Program-made: the position numbers and the translations under genes
The notes under the pieces: generated by a model
What the model saw: the letters and a program-made list of their open reading frames with translations, nothing else
What the model was told of the DNA's origin: nothing
The model's database searches: none
Source of the DNA: JANQHS01 sp965267505
GTDB lineage: Bacteria > Bacteroidota > Bacteroidia > Cytophagales > CCMP332
Length of the DNA stretch: 64,000 bases
NCBI GenBank assembly: GCA_965267505.1
Contig: OZ254081.1
Coordinates: forward strand, 1,302,001-1,366,000
Reading direction: 5' to 3'
Shown: positions 15,732 to 24,463 of the stretch, one piece after another
Layout: every line of letters begins with the position of its first letter
Position numbering within the stretch: position 1 is the stretch's first letter

Positions 15732-18639
15732 CATATTCTCAAAACCCGTTTTCAATGGCAAAGCCTCTTTAAAGAGGCTATTTTTCTTTATTGGGATATT
15801 TCAGTTTTCAGGACTTCTCTTCGCCCAGTCTTTTGAATCTCTAAAGGTCGAATCCTATACTTTGGAAAATGGACTAAAGGTTTGCCTAAATCCTGATAAA
15901 AACGCAACCAAGGTATTTGGAGGAGTTATGATCAAATCCGGCTCTATCCATGAACCTCCTGAGGCCACAGGACTTTCACACTATCTGGAACACATGCTTT
16001 TCAAAGGGACCAAATCTATTGGCTCTAGAGATTATGAAAAAGAGGAACCTCACTATGAGCGTATAATCGACTTCTACGATCAATTGGAAGGAAAAAGTGC
16101 TAGAGAAAAGGCTAATATCCTTCGACAAATAAATGAAGAGTCAAAAATCGCATCGAGGTATACGGTACCCAATGAATTTTCAACCATTTCAAAAGGTATA
16201 GGATGCACAGGACTCAGTGCGTTTGCCGGTTACGACGTGACCTTCTACCATAGTTACTTCCCAAGCGAGAATATTGGCCCTTGGCTGGAGTTGAATTGCG
16301 AAAGGTTTATAGATCCAATATTCAGAACTTTTCAATCAGAAATGGAGGTGGTCTATGAGGAAAAGAACAGATGGGATGATGATTATGAAAATGATTTGTA
16401 TGAGGCCACTCAAGAATTGTTATATCAAGATCAAGTTTATGGTTTATGGCCTACTATTGGAAAAACAGAACACCTCAAATCTCCTTCCTTATCCAAAACG
16501 ATCGAGTTTTTTAATAGCCAATATGTTCCTGAAAATATGGCTTTGGTCCTATCTGGAAATTTTGATATAGAAATAGCCAAGGAATTAATTCAGCTCCATT
16601 TCAGTAAGCTTAAGGGACCAAAATTCTCCCAAAAGAGCTTTCCAGAGATCGAACCATTGAAAGAAATAAGGACCAAAGAAATTAAAGTCACTCCTTTCCC
16701 CGTGGGTGCGGTTCTTTTTCCGATTCCAAAAAAGAATGCTAAAAACAGGGAGGTAGTAGATCTGATCAGCTACCTGTTAGCAAATGAAAATGGGACAGGA
16801 TTGCTAGACAAATTGATTGCTTCTGGGGAGTTCCAGATGATAGAAACAGAAATTGATGACCATTTATTGGCCGCTTCCTTCGGAATCTATTTCGTTCCAA
16901 AAAGAGGTAACTCCCTCGATCAGGGGAAAGAATTGATCATAAAGCAAATACAAAGTTTATCAATTGATCCAATCTCGGATCAAACCCTGTCAGCTGCCAA
17001 GAAAAACATAGTTATTGACTTTTATAGATCTCTGGAGAATTTGGAAAATAGAGGTTTATCGATTCTAGAAGCAGACATCATGGAGGTTTCCTGGAGTGAT
17101 TATCTGTCCTATCCAAAGAGAATTAAAAGAACTTCAAAGGAAGATATATTTCAAGCTTCCAAAAAACACTTTGCAAACAATTATGGGTTTCTGAAATCGG
17201 AAAAAGGTTCTCCCAGAAAAGACAAAATAAAACCACCTGAATTTCAGCCTATCCTTTCCGACCAATCCACCCTAACACCCTGGGCCAATGATTTCTTAAA
17301 AAGATCAGGATCAGAAAATTTTGAAATACAATTCATCGATTTCAATTCTGTAGACACTTTCCAGTTGGGGAAAAATACTGGGATAATCGTCAGCAATAGT
17401 ACCAATGATCTTTTCTCCTTGGAAGTAAGAGTGCAAGCAGGCTATTTATCCAATTCAAAACTATCCGATGCTTTCGGCGTCCTAAATTTTTCAGGGACAA
17501 CCTCAAGGTCCAATTCCCAAATAAAGTCTGATTTAGAATCTATTGCTTGCAAATATGAAATCGAGGTTAATAGTCAGGAGGTAATCATAAGCTTAGAAGG
17601 ACTGGAATCGCAATTCGAAAATGGGTTAGACATTTTATTGGATATCTTATACAACTCGAAAATCAATCATGCTTCCATTGATCAATTTGCTAACAGCCAA
17701 AGAATATTAAGAACTCAGGAAATAGAACAGCCCTTTAATATTGGATTTGCCCTGATCCGTTACGCGGTGTTTGGTTCAAAAACCAGATTCTTATCAAGAA
17801 CTCCCTCAGATGAAATCCAAAAAACCGATCCATTAACTCTAAAAAAAGAGCTTTCTAAAATCTTAGAGGCTTCCACCCTACATTTCAACTATTTTGGAAG
17901 CAGAACAAAGGATACATTAATACAATTATTGGCCAGCAGGTTCGGGGAAGGCTCATTGCTGATCTCCGATCCAAAGGAAGTAGATCTTAAGATTCAACCT
18001 GTTGAATCCACTGAGATCCTTCTGATACATGACAAGAAAGCACGTCAAAGTCAGGTGTATTTTTACATTGAAGGAGATAAGTACAACAACAAGGATTATG
18101 GCCTGGTAGAAGCCTTCAACTCGTATTATGGGGAGTCCCTTACAGGCGTGATCTTCAAGGAGATTAGAGAATACAGATCCCTAGCATACAGCATATTTGG
18201 AAGGTATATCACCCCCACCGGTAGTCAAAACAAAGGATACCTGATTACCGGCTTTGGAAGCCAATCCGAAAAAACCATGGAGGCTATAGAGGTAATGATG
18301 GACCTTCAAAAGGAATTCAAGCGGAGTGAAACACAAATCGAGTCCTTAAGATCAATGAAGATCCATGAATTAAATGCTTCCAGCCCTGAAAGGCGGGATC
18401 TTGGGTCCAGAATTTATGAATTGAAAAAGCAGGGATATGAAAAGGACCCAAATATTGGTGCATTGGAAACTTACAGGAATCTGGAATTCTCTCAAATGGC
18501 AGAATTCTATAATTCTCAGTTCAAGGAAAAGCCCTTTGTCATTACTATATATGGAAACAAAGCCGATCTTGACTTAGGTAGATTAAACCAAATCGGGAAG
18601 GTCAGAGAACTACAAATTGAGGATATCATAATAAGATGA
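15673..18639 (+). CDS. M16 (insulinase/pitrilysin) family zinc peptidase, start uncertain
   Basis: About 1000 residues forming two M16 halves. The active-site HxxEH motif is HYLEH at nucleotides 15979-15993, with the downstream 'MEVVYEEKNRWDDD' supplying the third ligand Glu; the C-terminal half is inactive, as usual. A signal peptide core (LFFFIGIFQFSGLLFAQ, about 15778-15831) marks it as exported. No ATG/GTG fits: the frame is open to 15610 inside paiB, TTG 15673 is a permissible start, and the natural position before KRLFFF is TTA inside a hairpin. An out-of-frame ATG at 15755 would fit after a one-base shift. Overlaps the hydrolase gene by 4 bases. Confidence 0.8.
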   Translation: MQLKWRKERRAFFLTQRRNDIFSKPVFNGKASLKRLFFFIGIFQFSGLLFAQSFESLKVESYTLENGLKVCLNPDKNATKVFGGVMIKSGSIHEPPEATGLSHYLEHMLFKGTKSIGSRDYEKEEPHYERIIDFYDQLEGKSAREKANILRQINEESKIASRYTVPNEFSTISKGIGCTGLSAFAGYDVTFYHSYFPSENIGPWLELNCERFIDPIFRTFQSEMEVVYEEKNRWDDDYENDLYEATQELLYQDQVYGLWPTIGKTEHLKSPSLSKTIEFFNSQYVPENMALVLSGNFDIEIAKELIQLHFSKLKGPKFSQKSFPEIEPLKEIRTKEIKVTPFPVGAVLFPIPKKNAKNREVVDLISYLLANENGTGLLDKLIASGEFQMIETEIDDHLLAASFGIYFVPKRGNSLDQGKELIIKQIQSLSIDPISDQTLSAAKKNIVIDFYRSLENLENRGLSILEADIMEVSWSDYLSYPKRIKRTSKEDIFQASKKHFANNYGFLKSEKGSPRKDKIKPPEFQPILSDQSTLTPWANDFLKRSGSENFEIQFIDFNSVDTFQLGKNTGIIVSNSTNDLFSLEVRVQAGYLSNSKLSDAFGVLNFSGTTSRSNSQIKSDLESIACKYEIEVNSQEVIISLEGLESQFENGLDILLDILYNSKINHASIDQFANSQRILRTQEIEQPFNIGFALIRYAVFGSKTRFLSRTPSDEIQKTDPLTLKKELSKILEASTLHFNYFGSRTKDTLIQLLASRFGEGSLLISDPKEVDLKIQPVESTEILLIHDKKARQSQVYFYIEGDKYNNKDYGLVEAFNSYYGESLTGVIFKEIREYRSLAYSIFGRYITPTGSQNKGYLITGFGSQSEKTMEAIEVMMDLQKEFKRSETQIESLRSMKIHELNASSPERRDLGSRIYELKKQGYEKDPNIGALETYRNLEFSQMAEFYNSQFKEKPFVITIYGNKADLDLGRLNQIGKVRELQIEDIIIR
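15762..15785 (+). terminator. perfect palindromic hairpin plus T-run after paiB-like gene
   Basis: AGCCTCTTT/AAAGAGGCT is a perfect 18-base palindrome (15762-15779) that can fold as a 6-bp stem with TTTAAA loop; it is followed by ATTTTT. It would terminate the PaiB-like transcript, but in the reading frame of the following M16 gene it codes for the K-A-S-L-K-R-L residues just before the signal peptide, so it also lies where that gene should start. Confidence 0.5.
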
Positions 18640-19475
18640 TTCAAAAAATTAACATAGGGGAATTCAGCTTTGAATGCAGAATTTCAGGCCAGGAAGGCAA
18701 TGAGCTCGTGATCCTTCTTCATGGCTTTCCCGAAAGCTCAATAATGTGGAAAGGCCTTATGGAGGAATTGTCACAACAAGGATTTTTTTGCATTGCTCCA
18801 AACCAAAGGGGATATAGCCCTGGGGCAAGTCCCAAGGGAGCTAAGCACTATTCGCTCGACAAGCTTACGGGTGATATCCTTGCAATTGCAGACCATTTTA
18901 ACAAAGAGAAATTCCATCTTATTGGACATGACTGGGGAGCAGCGATTGGATGGAATCTGGTATACCATAATCCGGGTAGAATCCTATCCTGGTCAGGGCT
19001 ATCCATCCCCCATGTCCGTGCATTTGGAAAGGCATTAAAAACCGATCCCGAACAAAAAAAGAAAAGCCGATACATTGGCTTATTCTTAATCCCGCTTCTA
19101 CCTGAATTCATGATCAGGAGGAACGATTTTAAGACCTTTCGAAAACTCTGGTCCAAGTCATCTTCTGAAGAAGTGGAAGATTATCTGAATATTTTCAAGC
19201 GAAAAGGGGCCTTGACAGCCGCCCTCAACTATTACCGGGCAAATATTGGAAAAGGCAAAAGTCGGTCTTTAGGAAAGATCTCCAGTCCTACCTTATTCGT
19301 TTATGGAAAAAAGGACCTGGCAATTGGAAACAAGGCTGCAGAATACAATCAGGATTATATGGAAGGAGATTATACCTATGTTGAAATTGATGGAGGGCAT
19401 TGGTTGATCCAAACCAATTATCAAGAGGTCAAAACGGCAATTTTAAACCAGCTCTCAAGGTTCAGAAAATCTTAA
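18636..19475 (+). CDS. alpha/beta hydrolase, epoxide hydrolase/dehalogenase-like
   Basis: A 279-residue alpha/beta hydrolase. The oxyanion motif HGFPES is at residues 29-34, and the nucleophile elbow 'GHDWGAA' puts Asp99 at the nucleophile position, the signature of epoxide hydrolases and haloalkane dehalogenases rather than esterases. The catalytic His is in 'DGGHWLIQ' near the end. The epoxide hydrolase group uses two lid Tyr residues to open the ring; candidate Tyr residues are present but not provable. Its ATG overlaps the M16 stop (ATGA), implying coupled translation. Confidence 0.85.
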   Translation: MIQKINIGEFSFECRISGQEGNELVILLHGFPESSIMWKGLMEELSQQGFFCIAPNQRGYSPGASPKGAKHYSLDKLTGDILAIADHFNKEKFHLIGHDWGAAIGWNLVYHNPGRILSWSGLSIPHVRAFGKALKTDPEQKKKSRYIGLFLIPLLPEFMIRRNDFKTFRKLWSKSSSEEVEDYLNIFKRKGALTAALNYYRANIGKGKSRSLGKISSPTLFVYGKKDLAIGNKAAEYNQDYMEGDYTYVEIDGGHWLIQTNYQEVKTAILNQLSRFRKS

Positions 19476-19482
19476 GAAAGTC

Positions 19483-20736
19483 ATGAGAAACAATCTAACT
19501 CTTCTACTTCTTCTAGTTTTCCTCATCGAATCTTCTTGCGAAAAGAAAGAAAAATGGGCTGGACAGGAAAGCATTAAAAGGGTCAGTACCGTTTCTGTCC
19601 CCATCCAATTCCAATTAAAGGACACCTTTGATCTCGGGATGGGAATCAAGATGGATAATACGTTTGACGGAGCCAGAATGAACGGCGCGCTGCGTATTAA
19701 TGATACCCTGATCAGCATATTAATTACCCCGGAAAACGAACCCATAAATAACAGTGCTTGGTATGCATTCAGGATCTGGTCCGAAAAAGAAAGAACTATA
19801 ACTATTCGATTGAGATACTCAGAGCTTGGAGATCATCGCTACGACCCCAAGCTGAGTAAAGACGGGATATCATGGATCCAGCTTGATTCCATGAATTACA
19901 AGGTCATCACCAAAAAAGTAGATACCATCGAAGTTCCAAAACAAGCCGAGTTCAAAATTGAAATTGGTCCTGAGGCCCTCTGGGTTGCTGCGCAGGAGAT
20001 CCTTAGCTCAAAAGAAAATGACGAATGGATTTCCGAAAAAGCCGAAAAAGATTACGTGGAAAGTTTTGAGATCGGGAAAAGCACTCTTGGAAAGAGCATC
20101 CATGGAATGAAAATAAGCGAAGGAACAAGCAATAAGATGGTGGTGATCTTTTCAAGACAACATCCCCCGGAGCTAACGGGTTACCTGGCTATGAAGGCGT
20201 TCGTGAATACCCTTTGCGAGGAAAGCGAACTAGCCTCCAATTTTCGCCAAGAATATACAACCTATGTATTCCCATTTTTAAATCCTGATGGGGTTGATGG
20301 AGGGCATTGGAGGCATAGCCAGGCAGGCATTGACCTCAACCGTGATTGGGAAAAATTCAATCAACCGGAGACCCGGGCTGTTCGCGATTTTCTGAAAAAA
20401 ACAAAGGATGAGAATAATGGGACCTTCTTCTTTGCTGCCGATTTTCACTCCACATATGAAGATGTTTTTTATGTAAATCCACCAAGAAATGACAGTCCAA
20501 TGCCGGGTCTTATCAGAAACTGGATCAAAGAGATCGGCAAAGAATTTCCGGGTTATGACCCTAACATAATTCCAAGTCCGGATACAGTTGGAGTGGCTTC
20601 ATCTACCTATATGTTTTACCATTATGGGGCCGAGGCTCTTACCTATGAAGTTGGAGACGGTACTCCAAGAAATTTCGTTAATCGAAAGGGAGAAGTCGCT
20701 GCAAGAAAACTGATGGAATTGATGCGCTCCGAATAA
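19483..20736 (+). CDS. M14-family zinc carboxypeptidase, envelope-located
   Basis: A 417-residue protein with a likely lipoprotein signal (Cys19 in IESSCEKK), a beta-rich N-terminal domain (to about residue 160) and an M14 peptidase domain. Zinc ligands are visible as His227 and Glu230 (RQHPPE) and His322 (DFHST); the substrate carboxylate Arg is in 'LNRDW' (286-287 N-R), and the catalytic Glu389 in 'LTYEVGDG'. All key residues are intact. The N-terminal domain is like that found before M14 domains of the AGBL/CCP-related bacterial group. Follows the hydrolase by 7 bases. Confidence 0.88.
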   Translation: MRNNLTLLLLLVFLIESSCEKKEKWAGQESIKRVSTVSVPIQFQLKDTFDLGMGIKMDNTFDGARMNGALRINDTLISILITPENEPINNSAWYAFRIWSEKERTITIRLRYSELGDHRYDPKLSKDGISWIQLDSMNYKVITKKVDTIEVPKQAEFKIEIGPEALWVAAQEILSSKENDEWISEKAEKDYVESFEIGKSTLGKSIHGMKISEGTSNKMVVIFSRQHPPELTGYLAMKAFVNTLCEESELASNFRQEYTTYVFPFLNPDGVDGGHWRHSQAGIDLNRDWEKFNQPETRAVRDFLKKTKDENNGTFFFAADFHSTYEDVFYVNPPRNDSPMPGLIRNWIKEIGKEFPGYDPNIIPSPDTVGVASSTYMFYHYGAEALTYEVGDGTPRNFVNRKGEVAARKLMELMRSE

Positions 20737-20750
20737 GAAATTAGTCTTAA

Positions 20751-21398
20751 ATGAAAAATATTCAATTATTCATACGCGGCATTCTAAATATACTTCTGCT
20801 TGCAATAGGATTAAATTTTTCTGGAACACTATTTAGCTCTTGCAATCAGGATTCTGAAGTAAGAACTCTGACGGTAAGAGATACGGTAGTTATCAAGGAC
20901 ACCATCATTGTCATAGATACGGTTACAAGGATCGACAGCTTTTTAGTAGAGATTCAGGACAGCTCTACCACCTTTATTTTAGTTAGGCATGCTGAGAAAG
21001 AATCCACAGGAACCGACCCAAACCTGAGCCCTGAAGGTCAACTTAGAGCAATCGAGTTGAGCAGGATCTTAGCTACAAGCGACTTAAAGAATGTTTACTC
21101 CACAAACTTTAACAGAACCCTTCAAACAGCCCAGCCTATTTCTGACAGTCTGGGTATTAGTCCAAGTATTTACGATCCCTCCAACCTGAATCCTTTCATA
21201 AATACTGTACTGGCAGATCACCATTCTGAGATCGTATTGGTAGTAGGCCACTCAAACACAACCCCTGATCTGATCAATAAGCTTATAGGAGAAAACCGGT
21301 ATTCAATTATTCCTGAAGACCAATACAATGATCTGTTTGTTGTGAGTGTATTGGATAAGGGAAGGTCTCAAGTCATCCACTTGAAATATGGGAACTAA
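20751..21398 (+). CDS. histidine phosphatase family lipoprotein
   Basis: A 215-residue protein with an N-terminal hydrophobic stretch and lipobox-like LFSSC (Cys31), a short spacer rich in DTV repeats, and a histidine phosphatase domain starting 'TFILVRHAEK' (Arg79-His80 is the phospho-acceptor motif). The second catalytic His is in 'LVVGHSNTTPDLI'. Branch 1 of the superfamily; substrate unknown, periplasmic or outer-membrane-anchored. Starts 15 bases after the M14 gene, so it is probably part of the M16-hydrolase-M14 transcript. Confidence 0.85.
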   Translation: MKNIQLFIRGILNILLLAIGLNFSGTLFSSCNQDSEVRTLTVRDTVVIKDTIIVIDTVTRIDSFLVEIQDSSTTFILVRHAEKESTGTDPNLSPEGQLRAIELSRILATSDLKNVYSTNFNRTLQTAQPISDSLGISPSIYDPSNLNPFINTVLADHHSEIVLVVGHSNTTPDLINKLIGENRYSIIPEDQYNDLFVVSVLDKGRSQVIHLKYGN

Positions 21399-21466
21399 GT
21401 CATCCTTCAATTCTAAAATTGGAAATATAGGTTCTCCTTTCTTCCTTTACCCTAAATAATTTAGCT

Positions 21467-21844
21467 ATGATATCGATTTCAAACACCTTCTCCTCCTTTT
21501 CAACCAATGACATTGATAAAACCCTGGAATTCTATACCCATATTCTGGGAATTGAAGTGAAAACCGGGCCAGTAGGAATGCCGGAATTGCAACTTCCCGG
21601 TGGACTTAAAGTGGGTGTTTATCAAAAGGAAAATCATGTTCCGGCCGATTTTACCGTCCTAAACCTAATGGTGGATGATGTTGAGGCTACGGTGGATGAA
21701 CTAAATGAACTAGGCGTAGAAATGGAGAAGTATGAGGGATTTAACCAGGATGAAAAAGGAATAGCCAGAGTCGATGGCAGACCTCCTGCTGCATGGTTTA
21801 CAGATCCGGGAAAAAATGTGATCTCCCTTTTTCAGAATGAGTAG
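21467..21844 (+). CDS. VOC-fold (glyoxalase/bleomycin-resistance-like) protein
   Basis: A 125-residue vicinal-oxygen-chelate protein: 'FSTNDIDKTLEFYTHILGIEVKT' is the first beta-alpha-beta module and 'GRPPAAWFTDPGKNVISLFQ' the final metal-ligand region of the second. Proteins of this kind dimerise and coordinate a divalent metal, acting on aldehydes, antibiotics or unknown substrates. Final strand Glu is intact at the C-terminus. Its stop overlaps the next start by 8 bases, so the two are co-transcribed. Confidence 0.85.
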   Translation: MISISNTFSSFSTNDIDKTLEFYTHILGIEVKTGPVGMPELQLPGGLKVGVYQKENHVPADFTVLNLMVDDVEATVDELNELGVEMEKYEGFNQDEKGIARVDGRPPAAWFTDPGKNVISLFQNE

Positions 21845-22148
21845 CATTCCGGAATTCCTGGATCTGCTATCAGAATTTGAAGAGGTTGAATCACAGGAAC
21901 ATTTCGACAGAATTGGTTTCCGAATCAGAGGTAAGAGAATGTTTGCAACACTTCTGGAAAGTACCGCTTCGGTAAACTTTAAACTTAGCCTTGAAGACCA
22001 GTCAAGCTTTTCCGAAAAGAGCCCAGGGATCTACCCTGTTCCTAATAAATTCGCCGAGCATGGATGGACCACCTTCGAATTGGAAAAGCTTAGCAAAGAA
22101 CTTCTCTTTAATGCAATCGAATCAGCATACAAGCTGGTGAAAAAGTAA
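21837..22148 (+). CDS. MmcQ/YjbR-family protein
   Basis: A 103-residue protein matching the YjbR/MmcQ double-wing fold: 'GFRIRGKRMFATLLESTASVNFKL', '...YPVPNKFAEHGWTTFEL' and a C-terminal helix 'LLFNAIESAYKLVKK'. The KFAEHGWTTFEL motif is diagnostic. Members were proposed to bind DNA but their role is open. Overlaps the VOC gene by 8 bases; the pair is a common association of small orphan proteins in Bacteroidota. Confidence 0.8.
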   Translation: MSSIPEFLDLLSEFEEVESQEHFDRIGFRIRGKRMFATLLESTASVNFKLSLEDQSSFSEKSPGIYPVPNKFAEHGWTTFELEKLSKELLFNAIESAYKLVKK

Positions 22149-22194
22149 GTCAGGAATTTGCTTTGCCTTGAATAGGGCTTTTTTTTGCCAGCAG

Positions 22195-23019
22195 ATGGTT
22201 ATTGAATCTTTCAGCAAAAATCTCATTAAAGGAGAAGATGGGATCTATAGATCAAAGGAAAATTCTCAGATCTCTTATCCGAGCGAAGGGAATGAGCTTT
22301 GCATGCAAATCGAGGATAGCAGCTTTTGGTTCAAACACAGAAACCAGGTCATCCTTAGTTGCGCCCAAAGGTATTTCACAAGCAAGGAATTCTGTGATAT
22401 AGGTGGTGGAAACGGATTCGTTTCGAAAGCCTTTCAGGTAGCAGGATATGATACTCTTCTTATAGAACCAGGAAATGAGGGTGCTAAAAATGCAAGAAAA
22501 CGAGGGGTTGAAAACGTTATATGTGCGAGCCTTGAGGAGACAGGATTAAAACCGGGCAGCATAGCAAATGCCGGAATGTTCGATGTGCTGGAACACATTG
22601 AGGATGACCTGAAATTCATTGAAATGCTTCATCAATTCCTCAAGCCTGGAGGCCATTTGATCCTTACTGTGCCGGCTTATAACTGGCTATGGTCTCTGGA
22701 GGATAAGAGTGCCGGACATTTTCGAAGATATACTCTTTCCGAATTAAAAAAGAAACTCAAGAGCCAGGGATTTGAACCTGAGTTCCTGAGTTATATCTTT
22801 TCCTTTCTGCCCCCCGCAATTCTTTTGGCAAGATCTCTTCCTTACCGCCTTGGGATAGCTAAGGAAAGGAAACTTGAAGATCATTTGAACGAGCACGAGG
22901 ATAAGGGAATCAGTAAGGCTATTGTTGATTCCTTTCTAAGAAAGGAGCTGAAAAAGATCTCCAATGGCAAGAGCATCAATTTTGGCGGAAGCTGCCTGGC
23001 TGTTTTCAAGAAGGTTTAG
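22195..23019 (+). CDS. class I SAM-dependent methyltransferase
   Basis: About 274 residues from ATG 22195 (an upstream TTG at 22168 would add nine poorly fitting residues). Motif I is 'FCDIGGGNGFVSKAFQVAGYDTLLIEPG' and motif post-I/II 'AGMFDVLEHIEDDLKFI', with 'LKPGGHLILTVPAYNWLWSLEDKSAGHFRRYT', typical of the Methyltransf_11/23 group that includes ubiquinone and glycan-related enzymes. The 'HFRRYTLSELKKKLKSQGFEPE' region is frequent in cell-surface glycan clusters. The substrate is unknown and no other sugar genes lie next to it. Confidence 0.8.
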   Translation: MVIESFSKNLIKGEDGIYRSKENSQISYPSEGNELCMQIEDSSFWFKHRNQVILSCAQRYFTSKEFCDIGGGNGFVSKAFQVAGYDTLLIEPGNEGAKNARKRGVENVICASLEETGLKPGSIANAGMFDVLEHIEDDLKFIEMLHQFLKPGGHLILTVPAYNWLWSLEDKSAGHFRRYTLSELKKKLKSQGFEPEFLSYIFSFLPPAILLARSLPYRLGIAKERKLEDHLNEHEDKGISKAIVDSFLRKELKKISNGKSINFGGSCLAVFKKV

Positions 23020-23092
23020 ACTCCATTAAATAATCTTCCTGGCACAAAATCAACTGGATTTCAAGATCCCATCAAAAAAAACCCAAAACATT

Positions 23093-23108
23093 ATGTAGTT
23101 AACTACAT
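23093..23108 (+). promoter_or_regulatory. MarR operator 1 (perfect palindrome)
   Basis: ATGTAGTTAACTACAT is a perfect 16-base palindrome upstream of the MarR gene. Its core recurs 28 bp further downstream (centre to centre). It lies just upstream of a TATATTTG -7 box, so a bound repressor would block the -33 region. Confidence 0.65.
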
Positions 23109-23113
23109 TTATT

Positions 23114-23121
23114 TATATTTG
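23114..23121 (+). promoter_or_regulatory. Bacteroidota -7 box (TATATTTG) of marR operon
   Basis: TATATTTG matches the Bacteroidota primary-sigma -7 consensus TAnnTTTG exactly. It sits between the two palindromes, 20 bases before ATG 23141, giving a short leader. No clear TTG -33 box is seen at the usual 20-base distance, because operator 1 occupies that place. Confidence 0.5.
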
Positions 23122-23135
23122 TGTAGTCAACTACA
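23122..23135 (+). promoter_or_regulatory. MarR operator 2 (imperfect palindrome)
   Basis: TGTAGTCAACTACA has six-base arms TGTAGT/ACTACA identical to those of operator 1 and ends five bases before the start codon of the MarR gene. Two sites with the same core on either side of the -7 box indicate autorepression. Confidence 0.6.
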
Positions 23136-23140
23136 TAAAT

Positions 23141-23623
23141 ATGGCTCAGGATTTTCTCAGATCGCTTGGTATGATAGGTTTCGCAACAAGGCTCAAAAGG
23201 CTGAGCGATGCTATGATGCATGATGGAAAGAGACTCTACAATGAAATGGACTTTGATATCGAACCGAACTGGTACGTGGTATTCGAACTCCTAAAGACCA
23301 AGGGTGCGATGAGTGTAACCGAGATAGCGGAGAACATCCAAATGGCGCATCCATCCGTCATAAACATGACCAATAAGATGATGAACAATGGATACCTCAT
23401 CTCTGAAAAGGACGCCAACGACTCAAGGAAAAGAGTCCTGGACCTAAGCGAAAGAGCCGTTAAAATGTTACCGCTTTACGAGGAGTTCTGGGACGCGGCA
23501 GTGAAGGGCGTTGAAAAGGCATTGGAGGGGCTGGACGCATTAGACCACCTGGACAAATGGGAAAAGATATTCGCGGAGAAAGGGTTCAGGGAAAGAACCA
23601 AAGAGCAAATGAAAACCCGATAA
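23141..23623 (+). CDS. MarR-family transcriptional regulator
   Basis: A 160-residue winged-helix protein. 'WYVVFELLKTKGAMSVTEIAENIQMAHPSVINMTNKMMNNGYLISEKDANDSRKRVLDLSERA' is the full MarR DNA-binding core, including the 'DSRKR' wing. Flanking helices form the dimer interface. A palindrome pair and a -7 box in the leader suggest that it represses its own operon, which includes the acetyltransferase and YgjV-like genes. Ligand unknown. Confidence 0.9.
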   Translation: MAQDFLRSLGMIGFATRLKRLSDAMMHDGKRLYNEMDFDIEPNWYVVFELLKTKGAMSVTEIAENIQMAHPSVINMTNKMMNNGYLISEKDANDSRKRVLDLSERAVKMLPLYEEFWDAAVKGVEKALEGLDALDHLDKWEKIFAEKGFRERTKEQMKTR

Positions 23624-23625
23624 CT

Positions 23626-24105
23626 ATGAAAACAATGGAGCAAATTAAAGTAGAGATCATTCCTTTCGAAGACCGATACCTGCAGGACTTCGTTGGGCTG
23701 AACGTGGAATGGCTGGATCATTATTTTGTGGTCGAAGAAGAAGACCGCCAACTTATGGGCGAGGCAAAGCAAAGGATCATTGACAATGGAGGTCAAATTT
23801 TCTTTGCCCGCATAGGGGAACAGATCGTGGGAACCGTGGCGATGATCAATCGCGAGGAAAGAGGTTTTGAACTGGCCAAAATGGCCGTCACACCTAGCTT
23901 CCAGGGCTTGAAAATTGGCCAGAAGCTTTTGGATGCCTGTTTGGATTTCGGAAGGGAAAAAGGCCTGGACCGCATATATCTGGAATCAAATACGATTATG
24001 GTTCCGGCCATCAACCTTTATAGAAAGAATGGTTTCGCGGAAATGAAAGAATACCATGAAAGCCCTTATGAGAGAAGTAATATTCAAATGGAGGTCTTTT
24101 TATAA
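23626..24105 (+). CDS. GNAT-family N-acetyltransferase
   Basis: About 159 residues from ATG 23626, two bases after the MarR stop (an earlier ATG at 23557 lies inside MarR and is not preferred). The acetyl-CoA loop is 'LAKMAVTPSFQGLKIGQKLLDACLDFGREKGLDRIYLES', matching the V-x-P-x-x-(Q/R)-G-x-x-(I/L)-G motif, and the C-terminal 'PAINLYRKNGF' is the usual end motif. Substrate unknown. Co-transcribed with the MarR gene. Confidence 0.85.
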   Translation: MKTMEQIKVEIIPFEDRYLQDFVGLNVEWLDHYFVVEEEDRQLMGEAKQRIIDNGGQIFFARIGEQIVGTVAMINREERGFELAKMAVTPSFQGLKIGQKLLDACLDFGREKGLDRIYLESNTIMVPAINLYRKNGFAEMKEYHESPYERSNIQMEVFL

Positions 24106-24332
24106 TGCTTGAGATCCTTGGATATGCAGCTCTTGCCTTTAGTTTAATGGCTGTCAACAAAACCAATATGAAGTCATTCAGATGGCTGCACCTATTGGCC
24201 AGCTCATTATACCTTGCCTATGGCATAAGTTTAAATGCCATGCCCATTATGATCGGGGCTACCATCTTTATGGGACTTCATATCTATCACTTAAGAAAGA
24301 TCTATTCATCAAGGAATTGGAGGTCAAACTAA
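24105..24332 (+). CDS. YgjV-like small membrane protein
   Basis: A 75-residue protein with two to three hydrophobic segments. 'MLEILGYAALAFSLMAVNKTNMKSFRWLHLLASSLYLAYGISLNAMPIMIGA' resembles the YgjV inner-membrane family, which has a G-x-x-A/L-x-x-x-S-x-x-x-x-N-K-x-x-x-(L/F)-R pattern. Function is unknown. Its ATG overlaps the GNAT stop codon, so it is the third gene of the marR operon, which ends at the terminator 24355-24377. Confidence 0.6.
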   Translation: MLEILGYAALAFSLMAVNKTNMKSFRWLHLLASSLYLAYGISLNAMPIMIGATIFMGLHIYHLRKIYSSRNWRSN

Positions 24333-24354
24333 TACTCTGGAGATCTTTCTATTC

Positions 24355-24377
24355 AAAAGGGGCCTGGCCCCTTTTTT
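24355..24377 (+). terminator. rho-independent terminator of marR operon
   Basis: AAAGGGGCC/GGCCCCTTT with a one-base apex (or a short loop after fraying) is followed by TTT. The stem is GC-rich and the T-run is six long in total, a strong terminator, which closes the MarR-GNAT-YgjV operon. Confidence 0.75.
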
Positions 24378-24463
24378 CTCTCTTTCAGGGCTCCAACATG
24401 CTTGGCTCATTGGGAGTTAATTAACTTTCATCTTTCATAGAAAATCCCGCAGCTTTAAAAGTT

